Part shown: positions 1 through 6,628 of the stretch, one piece after another
How the letters are laid out: every line of letters begins with the position of its first letter
Position numbering within the stretch: position 1 is the stretch's first letter
Origin: JAHEDH01 sp965364515
GTDB taxonomy: Bacteria > Actinomycetota > Acidimicrobiia > Spongiisociales > ZC4RG35
NCBI GenBank assembly: GCA_965364515.1
Contig: CBDTXZ010000144.1
Span: 1 to 7,761, forward strand
Direction of reading: 5' to 3'
Length of the DNA: 7,761 nucleotides
Translations under genes and position numbers: made by a program
The notes under the pieces: model-generated
Told to the model about the DNA's origin: nothing
What the model saw: only the letters and a program-made list of their open reading frames with translations
The model's database searches: none

Positions 1-27
1 CGTGAAGCGTGAAGGCTACGAGCGGAG
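1..27. repeat. Edge of a heptad-repeat element next to the ndh stop codon
   Basis: The window opens with two perfect tandem heptads CGTGAAG (1-14), followed at once by GGCTACGAG (14-22). The same GGCTACGAG string occurs at 3319-3327, inside the heptad-flanked ilvB-ilvN spacer, and a variant GGCTACCGAAG lies on the minus strand at 5007-5017 in the ilvC-leuA spacer. The stop codon of the minus-strand ndh gene (16-18) falls inside this string, so the last residues of that protein are encoded by repeat-like DNA. Only the edge is visible and two heptads could arise by chance. Membership in a repeat family is therefore inference. Confidence 0.3.
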
Positions 28-1254
28 TTGCTTGCTCGATGCCGGGATCCATGCGATGTCGGGTGGGAACACGACGTCGAGGGTCCAGTCGACTGCGATC
101 CGGGCACGTCTGAACAACGACGGCACTTGAAGCAGGTAGTAGGACCGCCAGAGGAACCATGCCGGAAGGCCCGAAACCGGCACCTTCATGACCCGCCCCA
201 CCGCATTGTGGTGGCCCAGCGACACCAATTCGCCGAGGGTGTTGTATCGAAAACGGGGCACCGTTTCACCGGACAAGATCTTCACGAGGTTGTCGCCGAG
301 GTAGCGCCCCTGGCGAACCGCGAATTGCGCCGTCGGCGGTGAGGTCGAGCCGGAGCCGTCCGGAACCGCGGCAACGTCACCCAGGGCGAACACCCGATCC
401 GTCACGCGCATACGACCGTCCGTGACCAGCCGGCCCCGCTCGGTCGGCAATCCGAGCTTCTCGATGAGCGGGCTGGGTCTCACTCCCGCCGCCCAGACGA
501 CGGTTGCAGCGTCGATCCGATCGCCGGTCTCGAACGTCAGTCCTCGGGCATCCACCGACGCCACCTTGATCCCGAGCCGGACATCGACTCGTCGCTCGGC
601 CAACTGGTCACCCGCGGCCGCGGACAGACGTTTGCTGAGTGCCGGAGTCACCCGATCCACCGCATCCACCAGAATCACCTCCGGGAGAACCGAGGAACTG
701 AAATAGGTCTCGGCCGCCTCGTGGACGAAGTCGGACAGCGCCGCTGCCAGCTCGGCACCCGAGTATCCGGCACCGACGACGACCGTGCGGGTCAAGCGTG
801 GATCATCCGACACCGCACTGCCCTCGAGCGATGCGAGCACACGATTCCGGATGGCCAGCGCATCACCGATCGTCTTGAAGTCGAGCGCGTGATCGGACAC
901 GCCGTCGACACCGAAATCAGCGGGTACAGAACCGAGAGCGATGACCATGACGTCGCCCGAGATGGTCCGTGTGCCGGCCCCGAGGGGGCCTTCGACCGTG
1001 ACGGAGATGGCATCGGGGTCGAGGGAGCGAACTCGGCCCTGGATCACGTTGGCGTGCGGGCACAGGTCGCGGAGGGGCGTGACGATGTGACGAGGGTCGA
1101 GATAGCCGGCCGCGACCTCGGCCAGCATCGGCGTCGACAGGAGGAAGTTGTCGTCCGAGATCAGAGTGACCCGAACCGAGTCCCCCAGTCGCTTCGCGAG
1201 CGTCGCCCCGGCGTATCCGCCGCCGACCACCAGCACGTGTGTCTCATCACTCAT
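16..1254 (-). CDS. ndh: Type II NADH dehydrogenase-like FAD oxidoreductase (NDH-2 family)
   Basis: A 412-residue two-dinucleotide-fold flavoprotein, expected to oxidise NADH and pass electrons to membrane quinone without pumping protons. The N-terminal FAD-binding glycine motif GGGYAG is at residues 11-16 and the second, NADH-binding motif GAGYSG is at 161-166. The C-terminal FAD contact FALGD is at 289-293. PPTAQFAVRQG at 306-316 matches the AQxAxQ quinone-site motif of the family. The tail (about 360-400) is rich in Trp, Tyr, Phe and Leu with basic residues, as expected for the amphipathic membrane-anchoring end; no full transmembrane helix or signal peptide is evident. Length fits the family. 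The start ATG at 1252-1254 was chosen because a purine-rich ribosome site (GGAAGGGGA, 1267-1259 on the minus strand) lies four bases upstream. A longer in-frame TTG start at 1356 would run through the divergent promoter and hairpin and is unlikely. It is divergent from the ilv operon, with no metabolic link to it. Related pyridine nucleotide-disulfide oxidoreductases cannot be fully excluded. Confidence 0.85.
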   Translation of the reverse strand: MSDETHVLVVGGGYAGATLAKRLGDSVRVTLISDDNFLLSTPMLAEVAAGYLDPRHIVTPLRDLCPHANVIQGRVRSLDPDAISVTVEGPLGAGTRTISGDVMVIALGSVPADFGVDGVSDHALDFKTIGDALAIRNRVLASLEGSAVSDDPRLTRTVVVGAGYSGAELAAALSDFVHEAAETYFSSSVLPEVILVDAVDRVTPALSKRLSAAAGDQLAERRVDVRLGIKVASVDARGLTFETGDRIDAATVVWAAGVRPSPLIEKLGLPTERGRLVTDGRMRVTDRVFALGDVAAVPDGSGSTSPPTAQFAVRQGRYLGDNLVKILSGETVPRFRYNTLGELVSLGHHNAVGRVMKVPVSGLPAWFLWRSYYLLQVPSLFRRARIAVDWTLDVVFPPDIAWIPASSKQLRS

Positions 1255-1286
1255 CTCGTCCCCTTCCAAAACCGGCACCGGCTTGG

Positions 1287-1319
1287 CGCACCGCTCCGCA
1301 GCTTCTGCGGGGCGGTGCG
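1287..1319. other. 15-bp hairpin between ndh and the ilv promoter
   Basis: The left arm 1287-1301 (CGCACCGCTCCGCAG) pairs along its whole length with the right arm 1305-1319 (CTGCGGGGCGGTGCG) across a CTT loop. One pair is G-U on the plus strand; on the minus strand it would be an A-C mismatch. It lies 33 bases upstream of the ndh start codon and 3 bases upstream of the ilv -35 box. No U-run follows on either strand, so it is not a standard intrinsic terminator. It could be a structure in the ndh 5' UTR, a binding site or a mobile repeat; the sequence does not decide. Confidence 0.75.
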
Positions 1320-1322
1320 TAG

Positions 1323-1351
1323 TTGACTCGCCGTTGCCTGCCCGCCATAAT
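1323..1351 (+). promoter_or_regulatory. Promoter of the ilvB leader/ilvBNC operon
   Basis: TTGACT (1323-1328) and CATAAT (1346-1351) are separated by exactly 17 bases. Each matches five of six bases of the housekeeping sigma70/SigA consensus. Transcription should start around 1358-1361, only 2-5 bases before the leader-peptide ATG at 1363, so the leader mRNA would be nearly leaderless. The promoter sits ahead of a peptide rich in Ile/Leu/Val codons and an attenuator, which supports its assignment to ilvB. The start site is predicted, not measured. Confidence 0.8.
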
Positions 1352-1362
1352 CGCAACCGAAC

Positions 1363-1392
1363 ATGTACTCCACCATTCTCGTACTTCCGTAG
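1363..1392 (+). CDS. ilvB leader peptide (MYSTILVLP), attenuation sensor
   Basis: A nine-codon reading frame, ATG TAC TCC ACC ATT CTC GTA CTT CCG TAG, encodes MYSTILVLP. Four consecutive codons specify Ile, Leu, Val and Leu, the end products of the pathway encoded downstream. It begins 11 bases after a near-consensus -10 box and is followed within 40 bases by an intrinsic terminator, the usual order for ribosome-mediated attenuation. There is no Shine-Dalgarno sequence, which agrees with a transcript starting only a few bases upstream. Attenuation of ilvB by BCAA-rich leader peptides is established in actinobacteria such as Corynebacterium. The peptide probably has no function beyond letting a ribosome sense charged tRNA(Ile), tRNA(Leu) and tRNA(Val). 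It is too short for routine gene callers. Confidence 0.85.
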   Translation: MYSTILVLP

Positions 1393-1424
1393 CGCTCACG
1401 CCCCCAAGACCCGGCGTGTGCGCT
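1391..1424 (+). promoter_or_regulatory. Leader hairpin overlapping the leader-peptide stop codon
   Basis: AGCGCTCACGC (1391-1401) pairs with GCGTGTGCGCT (1414-1424) as an 11-position stem with a single U-U mismatch and a 12-base loop. Its left arm begins inside the TAG stop of the leader peptide, so a ribosome at the stop would mask it, while one stalled at the Ile/Leu/Val codons would leave more of it free. An alternative pairing uses 1403-1405 and 1410-1414 against 1441-1449, with an internal loop. It would capture the 3' arm of the terminator and is the best antiterminator candidate seen. Which structure is regulatory cannot be decided by eye. Confidence 0.55.
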
Positions 1425-1430
1425 CACCTG

Positions 1431-1458
1431 CCCTCCCAGACCGGGAGGGTTTGTTTTT
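1431..1458 (+). terminator. Intrinsic terminator (attenuator) in the ilvB leader
   Basis: A perfect seven-pair GC-rich stem, CCCTCCC (1431-1437) with GGGAGGG (1443-1449), has an AGACC loop and is followed directly by TTTGTTTTT (1450-1458). It ends 57 bases before the ilvB start codon and 38 bases after the leader-peptide stop. It cannot serve ndh, which is transcribed away from it. Its position between promoter and operon, after an Ile/Leu/Val-codon peptide, makes it the attenuator: it should terminate when BCAA-charged tRNAs are plentiful. Confidence 0.9.
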
Positions 1459-1515
1459 GCCCGACCACACTGCACCCGAAACCGACAACCGACCGGAACG
1501 AACCCGGAGAACCAC

Positions 1516-3228
1516 ATGAGCACCATCAGCGGAGCCGAAGCACTGATCCGAGCCCTCGAGGCCGAAGACGTCGAAGTCGCCTTCGGCGTACCCGGCGGCG
1601 CCATCCTGCCCGCCTACGACCCTCTCCTCGATTCCTCGGTACGACACGTGCTCGCGCGTCACGAGCAGGGGGCCGGTCACATGGCCGAGGGCTATGCCTG
1701 GGCCACCGGCAAGGTCGGGGTGTGCATCGCCACATCGGGGCCCGGCGCGACGAACTTGGTCACTCCGCTCGCAGATGCGCTGATGGATTCCGTGCCGATC
1801 GTCGCGATCACGGGACAGGTCCCGACGACGGCCGTCGGTAACGACGCCTTCCAAGAGGCGTACACCACCGGGATCACCATGCCCGCCACCAAGCACAACT
1901 ACTTCGTGACCGACCCCGACACCATCCCCGACGTCGTCCACGAAGCCTTCCACATCGCCGCCACAGGCCGACCCGGGCCCGTGCTCATCGACCTGCCGAA
2001 GGACATCCTCAACGCCCAGATGACCTGGCGTGCCGCTGCAACGGAGCTCGATCTCCCCGGCTATCGCCCAACCGTCGACGGTCACCCGCGACGGGTCAAA
2101 GAGGCGGTAGAGCTCATGGCCAACGCCCGTCGCCCCGTTCTGTACGTCGGAGGCGGAGTCATCAAGGCCGGAGGCTCCGAGGCGCTGCTCGAGTTGGCCA
2201 ATCGCAGCGGTATCCCGGTCACGACCACCCTCATGGGACGGGGCTGCTTCCCCGACTCTCATCCCCTGGCGATGGGCATGCCCGGCATGCACGGCACCTA
2301 CACCGCCATCACTGCCATCCAGAAATCCGACCTGCTCATCGCCGTGGGCGTGCGCTTCGACGACCGGGTGACCGGAGACCCGACCAAATTCGCCCCCTCC
2401 GCTCAGGTCATCCACGTCGACGTCGATCCTGCGGAGATCGGCAAGGTGAGGACCCCCGAGGTCCCGATCGTCGGCGATGCCAAACGCGTTCTCGAACAGC
2501 TCGTCGAGGCGTGGGGCAGCCGCAAGACGCCGGACCGGGCCGATTGGATCGATCAGATCCGGACCTGGCAGCGCGAGCAGCCGCTCAGCTACGACCAGCA
2601 GCCGGACGGCCCCATCAAGCAGCAGTACGTCGTCGAGGAGATCCACCGGATCACCGGTGGCGACGCCATCGTCGTCGCCGGAGTGGGACAGCACCAGATG
2701 TGGGCCTCCCAGTACTGGAAGTTCGAAGACCCCCGCAAGTGGATCAACTCCGGCGGTCTCGGAACGATGGGATTCGCCGTTCCGGCGGCGATCGGGGCGG
2801 CCGTCGGGCAACCCGACGAGCTCGTCTACGCGATCGACGGCGACGGCTGCTTCCAGATGACGAGCCAGGAGCTGATCACCGCCGCCGAAGAGGGCATCCC
2901 CGTCAAGATCGCCGTGATGAACAACTCGGTGTACGGGATGGTGACCCAGTGGCAGCGCCTCTTCTACAACGAGCGCTACTCGGCGAGCCAACTCGGCTCG
3001 AAGGTCGATTACGTGAAGCTCGCCGAGGCGATGGGGTGCGCAGGACTCAGGGCCACCACACCCGACGAGGTGGCCCCCGCCATCGAGCAGTCACTGGCGA
3101 TCAACGATCGTCCCGTGGTCGTCGAGTTCGTCGTCGATTCCGACGAGATGGTCTTCCCGATGATCCCTTCGGGCGGAAGCAACGACGAAGTCATCGTCGC
3201 CCCCGGCAAGACGGTGGTGGCACCATGA
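1516..3228 (+). CDS. ilvB: Acetohydroxyacid (acetolactate) synthase, large catalytic subunit
   Basis: A 570-residue thiamine-diphosphate enzyme. It condenses two pyruvates to 2-acetolactate, or pyruvate with 2-oxobutyrate to 2-aceto-2-hydroxybutyrate: the first common step of Val, Leu and Ile synthesis. The N-terminal TPP-binding Pyr domain (about 1-170) contains GVPGGAILP and the catalytic Glu50 in ARHEQGAGHMAEGYA, then TSGPGATN (73-80), FQEAYTTGITMPATKHN (112-128) and RPGPVLIDLPKD (152-163). The central domain (about 190-330) has the GMPGMHG and RFDDRVTG segments. The C-terminal PP domain (about 370-540) carries the metal/diphosphate motif GDG (442-444) to NN (469-470), followed by VYGMVTQWQ. 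Length is normal. The ATG at 1516 is preceded by GGAGA (1506-1510) with a five-base gap. The common Asp in the FQEAD motif is Tyr116 here, a position that varies in the family. ilvN follows after an unusually long 169-base spacer. Expression should be governed by the upstream attenuator. Confidence 0.97.
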   Translation: MSTISGAEALIRALEAEDVEVAFGVPGGAILPAYDPLLDSSVRHVLARHEQGAGHMAEGYAWATGKVGVCIATSGPGATNLVTPLADALMDSVPIVAITGQVPTTAVGNDAFQEAYTTGITMPATKHNYFVTDPDTIPDVVHEAFHIAATGRPGPVLIDLPKDILNAQMTWRAAATELDLPGYRPTVDGHPRRVKEAVELMANARRPVLYVGGGVIKAGGSEALLELANRSGIPVTTTLMGRGCFPDSHPLAMGMPGMHGTYTAITAIQKSDLLIAVGVRFDDRVTGDPTKFAPSAQVIHVDVDPAEIGKVRTPEVPIVGDAKRVLEQLVEAWGSRKTPDRADWIDQIRTWQREQPLSYDQQPDGPIKQQYVVEEIHRITGGDAIVVAGVGQHQMWASQYWKFEDPRKWINSGGLGTMGFAVPAAIGAAVGQPDELVYAIDGDGCFQMTSQELITAAEEGIPVKIAVMNNSVYGMVTQWQRLFYNERYSASQLGSKVDYVKLAEAMGCAGLRATTPDEVAPAIEQSLAINDRPVVVEFVVDSDEMVFPMIPSGGSNDEVIVAPGKTVVAP

Positions 3229-3278
3229 ACCCCGCGAACACGCTCATCGCGAAGGTTCGAAGCCGGAACACCCTCAGT

Positions 3279-3358
3279 GCTGTCAGCCATCAGCGATCAG
3301 CCATCGGCGCTGCGAACGGGCTACGAGAGCCGACGGCCGACAGCCGACAGCCGACAGC
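3279..3358. repeat. Inverted heptad-repeat arrays in the ilvB-ilvN spacer
   Basis: The 169-base ilvB-ilvN spacer contains two seven-base periodic arrays. The first is TCAGCCA, TCAGCGA, TCAGCCA and a degenerate TCGGCGC (3283-3310). The second is GCCGACG followed by three exact GCCGACA units (3329-3356). They are in opposite orientation: 3279-3308 and 3329-3358 are inverted copies identical at 22 of 30 positions. Seven of the eight differences would be G-U pairs in a minus-strand RNA but A-C type mismatches in the plus-strand mRNA. The 20-base loop holds CGCTGCG (3308-3314) and GGCTACGAG (3319-3327), which recur in variant form in the ilvC-leuA spacer. There is no gene in this spacer that I can support. 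Confidence 0.75.
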
Positions 3359-3397
3359 ACGCTGCGTCCAGGGTCGCGTTCTCACCAAGGAGATGTC

Positions 3398-3901
3398 ATG
3401 TTCCGGACTCTGAGTGTGTTCGTGGAAGACCGGCCGGGGGTGTTGGCCAGGGTGGCGTCACTGCTGGCCAGGCGCGGGTTCAACATCCGCTCCCTCGCAG
3501 TCGGCCCGTCTCACGAAGAGGGGATGTCGAAGATGACCATCGTCGTGGAGGCGCCGGAGCTGGAACAGGTGAAGAAACAGCTCCACAAACTGATCAACGT
3601 CGTCAAGATCACCGAGCTCGAGCCCGATCGCAGCCTCGAACGCGAGATCATGCTGGTTCGCGTGTCGGCTCCTCCCGGGCGCCGATCCGAGGTTCTCGAG
3701 ATCGCCGACATCTTCAAGGCGGTACCGGTCGACGTCGGACACTCGAGCATGTGTCTCCAGGTCGCAGGCGACCCCGGGAAGATCAACGACTTCCTCGAGC
3801 TCCTCAGGCCATTCGGCGTCGTCGACCTGGCAAAATCGGGCCGTATCGCCCTCGCCAGGGAGCTGAAGGGCAAGGAATCCCGACTTCGTGCCGTGAACTG
3901 A
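3398..3901 (+). CDS. ilvN: Acetohydroxyacid synthase, small regulatory subunit
   Basis: A 167-residue regulatory partner of IlvB that stimulates catalysis and confers feedback inhibition, usually by valine. Residues 3-75 form an ACT domain: TLSVFVEDRPGVLARVASLL, then RRGFNIRSLAVG, then MSKMTIVVE and QLHKLINVVKITEL. All are typical of the family. Residues about 84-160 are the C-terminal small-subunit domain, with REIMLVRVSAPP, EIADIFKA and FGVVDLAKSGRIALAR. Length is normal for the bacterial form. The ATG at 3398 has a strong ribosome site, AAGGAG (3387-3392), five bases upstream, so it can be translated independently of ilvB despite the repeat-filled gap. ilvC follows after 44 bases. The ilvB-ilvN-ilvC order is the standard actinobacterial arrangement. 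Confidence 0.97.
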   Translation: MFRTLSVFVEDRPGVLARVASLLARRGFNIRSLAVGPSHEEGMSKMTIVVEAPELEQVKKQLHKLINVVKITELEPDRSLEREIMLVRVSAPPGRRSEVLEIADIFKAVPVDVGHSSMCLQVAGDPGKINDFLELLRPFGVVDLAKSGRIALARELKGKESRLRAVN

Positions 3902-3945
3902 GCGCGTACCGACCATCATCATCGAACAGAGCGAGTAAGGAACGA

Positions 3946-4946
<1,001 letters not shown>

Positions 4947-4950
<4 letters not shown>

Positions 4951-5015
4951 GTCATCGGTTCTCGGTTCCCGGTTCTCGGTTTCACGAAGGCGGCTCGCTC
5001 TCGCTGCTTCGGTAG
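4947..5015 (+). CDS. Candidate leucine-rich leader peptide ahead of leuA (doubtful)
   Basis: A 22-codon frame starts at the ATG that overlaps the ilvC stop as ATGA, so it could be translated by coupling. It ends with the residues GGSLSLLR before TAG at 5013-5015. Three leucine codons (CTC, CTG, CTT) thus lie within five codons of the end, and the stop codon abuts a stable hairpin (5015-5042). This resembles a leucine leader peptide before leuA. Against it, the first half is made of heptad repeat DNA and no U-run follows the hairpin, so no intrinsic terminator is present. It may equally be chance. Confidence 0.2.
4954..4981 (+). repeat. Four tandem heptads NNCGGTT after ilvC
   Basis: Four consecutive seven-base units, ATCGGTT, CTCGGTT, CCCGGTT and CTCGGTT, begin three bases after the ilvC stop codon. 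The period is seven, as in the ilvB-ilvN spacer, but the unit is different. An inverted, degraded counterpart lies just upstream of the leuA ribosome site (about 5077-5110, AACCGAC/GACCGAA-type units). Part of each array pairs with the other, as described for the region 4970-5090. Confidence 0.75.
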
Positions 5016-5090
5016 CCGGGCGCAGCGTGTCTGCGACCCGGCGCTCATCCTCCCGCCTGCACCGGTAGGCGTGTGAGAAACCGACGACCG
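4970..5090 (+). other. Multibranched structured spacer upstream of leuA
   Basis: The ilvC-leuA spacer can fold like a cloverleaf. The outer stem is CGGTTCTCGGTTTC (4970-4983) with GAAACCGACGACCG (5077-5090): 13 of 14 positions pair, one as G-U. It encloses three hairpins. The first is 4985-5011 (nine pairs, one of them G-U, with one bulged G and an eight-base loop). The second is 5015-5042 (eleven pairs with one bulged A; GCCGGGCGCAG against CTGCG-A-CCCGGC). The third is 5054-5071 (CGCCT with AGGCG). The G-U pairs are valid in the plus-strand mRNA. It is not a tRNA: no tRNA consensus bases or acceptor end are seen. It may be a leuA regulatory leader, an mRNA-processing site or a repeat element. 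The structure was found by eye without energy calculation. Confidence 0.5.
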
Positions 5091-5119
5091 AAACCCCACC
5101 ACCGACAACGGAGACCAAC

Positions 5120-6625
5120 ATGAACGACAGACTGGTCATCTTCGACACGACCCTGAGAGACGGCGAACAGGCCCCCGGCATCGCCCTGACCCCCGACGAG
5201 AAGGTGGTGATCGCCCACCAGCTCGCCAAGCTGAGAGTCGACGTACTGGAGGCCGGCTTCGCCGCGTCCTCCCCTGGTGACTTCGAGGCGGTCTCCAAGA
5301 TCGCCACCGATGTCCGAGGTCCCGTGATCGCCTCGCTGGCCCGGGCTCACCCCGACGACATCGACAAGGCATACGAGGCACTGAAAGCCGCCGAGGCCTT
5401 CCGGATCCACGTGTTCATGTCGACCTCGCCGATCCACATGGAGAAGATGCTCCGGATGACACCTGACGAGGTGCTGAAGGCCTCGATCGAGGGCGTCAAA
5501 CGGGCACGCGGCTACACCGACGACGTCGAGTTCTCTCCCCAGGACGCCACCCGGACCGATCACGACTTCCTGATCGAAGTGTGCAAGGCCGCGGTCGAAG
5601 CCGGAGCTACGACGATCAACATCCCAGACACCGTCGGGTACGCCACGCCCACCGACTTCGTCGAGCTCATGAAGACGATGTTCAAAGAGGTCAAGGGTGA
5701 TCGGGACGACGTGACCATGTCGGTCCACTGCCACAACGACCTCGGTCTGGCAGTCGCCAACTCGCTCTCGTCGATCTCGGCGGGGGCCCGCCAGATCGAG
5801 GGTGCGATCAACGGGATCGGCGAGCGAGCAGGCAACACGTCCATCGAAGAGATCATCATGGCCATCAAGACCCGCCAGGACGTGTTCGGCGTCGAGATCG
5901 GCGCCGACACCACCCAGATCACCGACACGTCGCGACTCGTATCGAGACTCACCGGCTATCCGGTCCAGTTCAACAAGGCCGTCGTCGGAAGGAACGCGTT
6001 CGCCCACGAGTCGGGCATCCATCAGCACGGCGTGCTGCGCGACAAGTCGACGTACGAGATCATGGACGCCGCCTCGGTAGGGCAGGTCGCCGGGCAGATC
6101 ATCCTCGGCAAGCACTCCGGGCGAGCAGGTTTCGCGGACGCGCTCACGAAGCTGGAGATCTCGCTCGAGGACGACGCGTTCGCCCGGGCCTTCGAGAAGT
6201 TCAAGCAACTCGCCGATCGCAAGGTCCAGATCGGGGAAGAGGAGATCCGGGCCATCGTCGAAGAGGAGTCGGATCACTTCGTCGGAGATGTCGTGTTGGT
6301 CGGACTCCACGTCGCAGGCGGAAACGACGTCACCCCGACGGCGACTGCCACGCTCAACATCGGCGGGTCCGAGCAGAAGTACGTCGGCGAGGGAGACGGC
6401 ATGGTGCACGCTGCCTTCGCCGCCATCCGGGCGGGTTTCGCCTCCGATGCCCGCCTCGTCGACTACCGGGTGGTCCCGGTCACCTCCGGCGCCGATGCGA
6501 TGGCCGAGATCAACGTGGTCGTGCGGGTTGGCGACGTGACCTACTCGGGCCGTGCCCTCAACACCGATGTCGTGGAAGGTTCTGCCGAGGCGTTCGTCGA
6601 AGCCTTGAACAAATCCAGAGCCTGA
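5120..6625 (+). CDS. leuA: 2-isopropylmalate synthase
   Basis: A 501-residue enzyme that condenses acetyl-CoA with 2-ketoisovalerate to 2-isopropylmalate, the committed step of leucine synthesis. The N-terminal HMGL-like TIM barrel (about 1-270) opens with FDTTLRDGEQAPG (8-20), where Asp14 is a metal ligand. STSPIHMEKML (101-111) is typical of LeuA rather than homocitrate synthase. The metal-binding HCHND is at 203-207 and GERAGNTSIEE at 234-244. The linker region holds FAHESGIHQHG (294-304) and LGKHSGR (329-335). The C-terminal part (about 365-495) is the LeuA allosteric domain that binds leucine, so feedback inhibition is expected. Length and arrangement are those of the roughly 500-residue bacterial form, not the longer Mycobacterium-type form. 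The Ser of the usual GEQSPG is Ala18. GGAGA (5110-5114) lies five bases before the ATG. Citramalate synthase is a less likely alternative. Confidence 0.94.
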   Translation: MNDRLVIFDTTLRDGEQAPGIALTPDEKVVIAHQLAKLRVDVLEAGFAASSPGDFEAVSKIATDVRGPVIASLARAHPDDIDKAYEALKAAEAFRIHVFMSTSPIHMEKMLRMTPDEVLKASIEGVKRARGYTDDVEFSPQDATRTDHDFLIEVCKAAVEAGATTINIPDTVGYATPTDFVELMKTMFKEVKGDRDDVTMSVHCHNDLGLAVANSLSSISAGARQIEGAINGIGERAGNTSIEEIIMAIKTRQDVFGVEIGADTTQITDTSRLVSRLTGYPVQFNKAVVGRNAFAHESGIHQHGVLRDKSTYEIMDAASVGQVAGQIILGKHSGRAGFADALTKLEISLEDDAFARAFEKFKQLADRKVQIGEEEIRAIVEEESDHFVGDVVLVGLHVAGGNDVTPTATATLNIGGSEQKYVGEGDGMVHAAFAAIRAGFASDARLVDYRVVPVTSGADAMAEINVVVRVGDVTYSGRALNTDVVEGSAEAFVEALNKSRA

Positions 6626-6628
6626 TGG

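Noticed and set aside
1255..1356. Extended ndh start at 1356 (TTG)
   Set aside because: The extra 34 residues are not family-like and would overlap the ilv promoter and the 1287-1319 hairpin. The ATG at 1254 has its own ribosome site and begins just before the FAD motif.
1474..1508. Possible heptad series (ACCCGAA, ACCGACA, ACCGACC and degenerate units) before the ilvB ribosome site
   Set aside because: Only two or three units are similar. The stretch is simply A/C-rich and unstructured, as is common just before ribosome sites, and it resembles the leuA upstream region only over a few bases.
1396..2991. 531-codon open frame on the minus strand opposite ilvB
   Set aside because: It is rich in Asp, Val, Gly and His in the pattern produced by antisense reading of high-GC coding sequence. 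It has no recognisable domain, and it covers both the ilvB leader and the strongly identified ilvB gene.
3240..3420. Possible duplicated relic of the ilvN start near 3264-3285, read as NTLSAV
   Set aside because: The resemblance to the TLSVFV start of IlvN is a few residues only and needs gaps at the nucleotide level, so it is not above chance.
3277..3945. Long N-terminal extension of IlvC in the same frame
   Set aside because: It reads through the repeat spacer and all of ilvN out of frame. The ATG at 3946 has a ribosome site and gives the normal class I length of 334 residues.
4970..5090. tRNA or T-box interpretation of the cloverleaf-like spacer
   Set aside because: No tRNA invariant bases, TPsiC-like sequence, acceptor end or T-box antiterminator motif could be found. 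Only the branched topology is similar.
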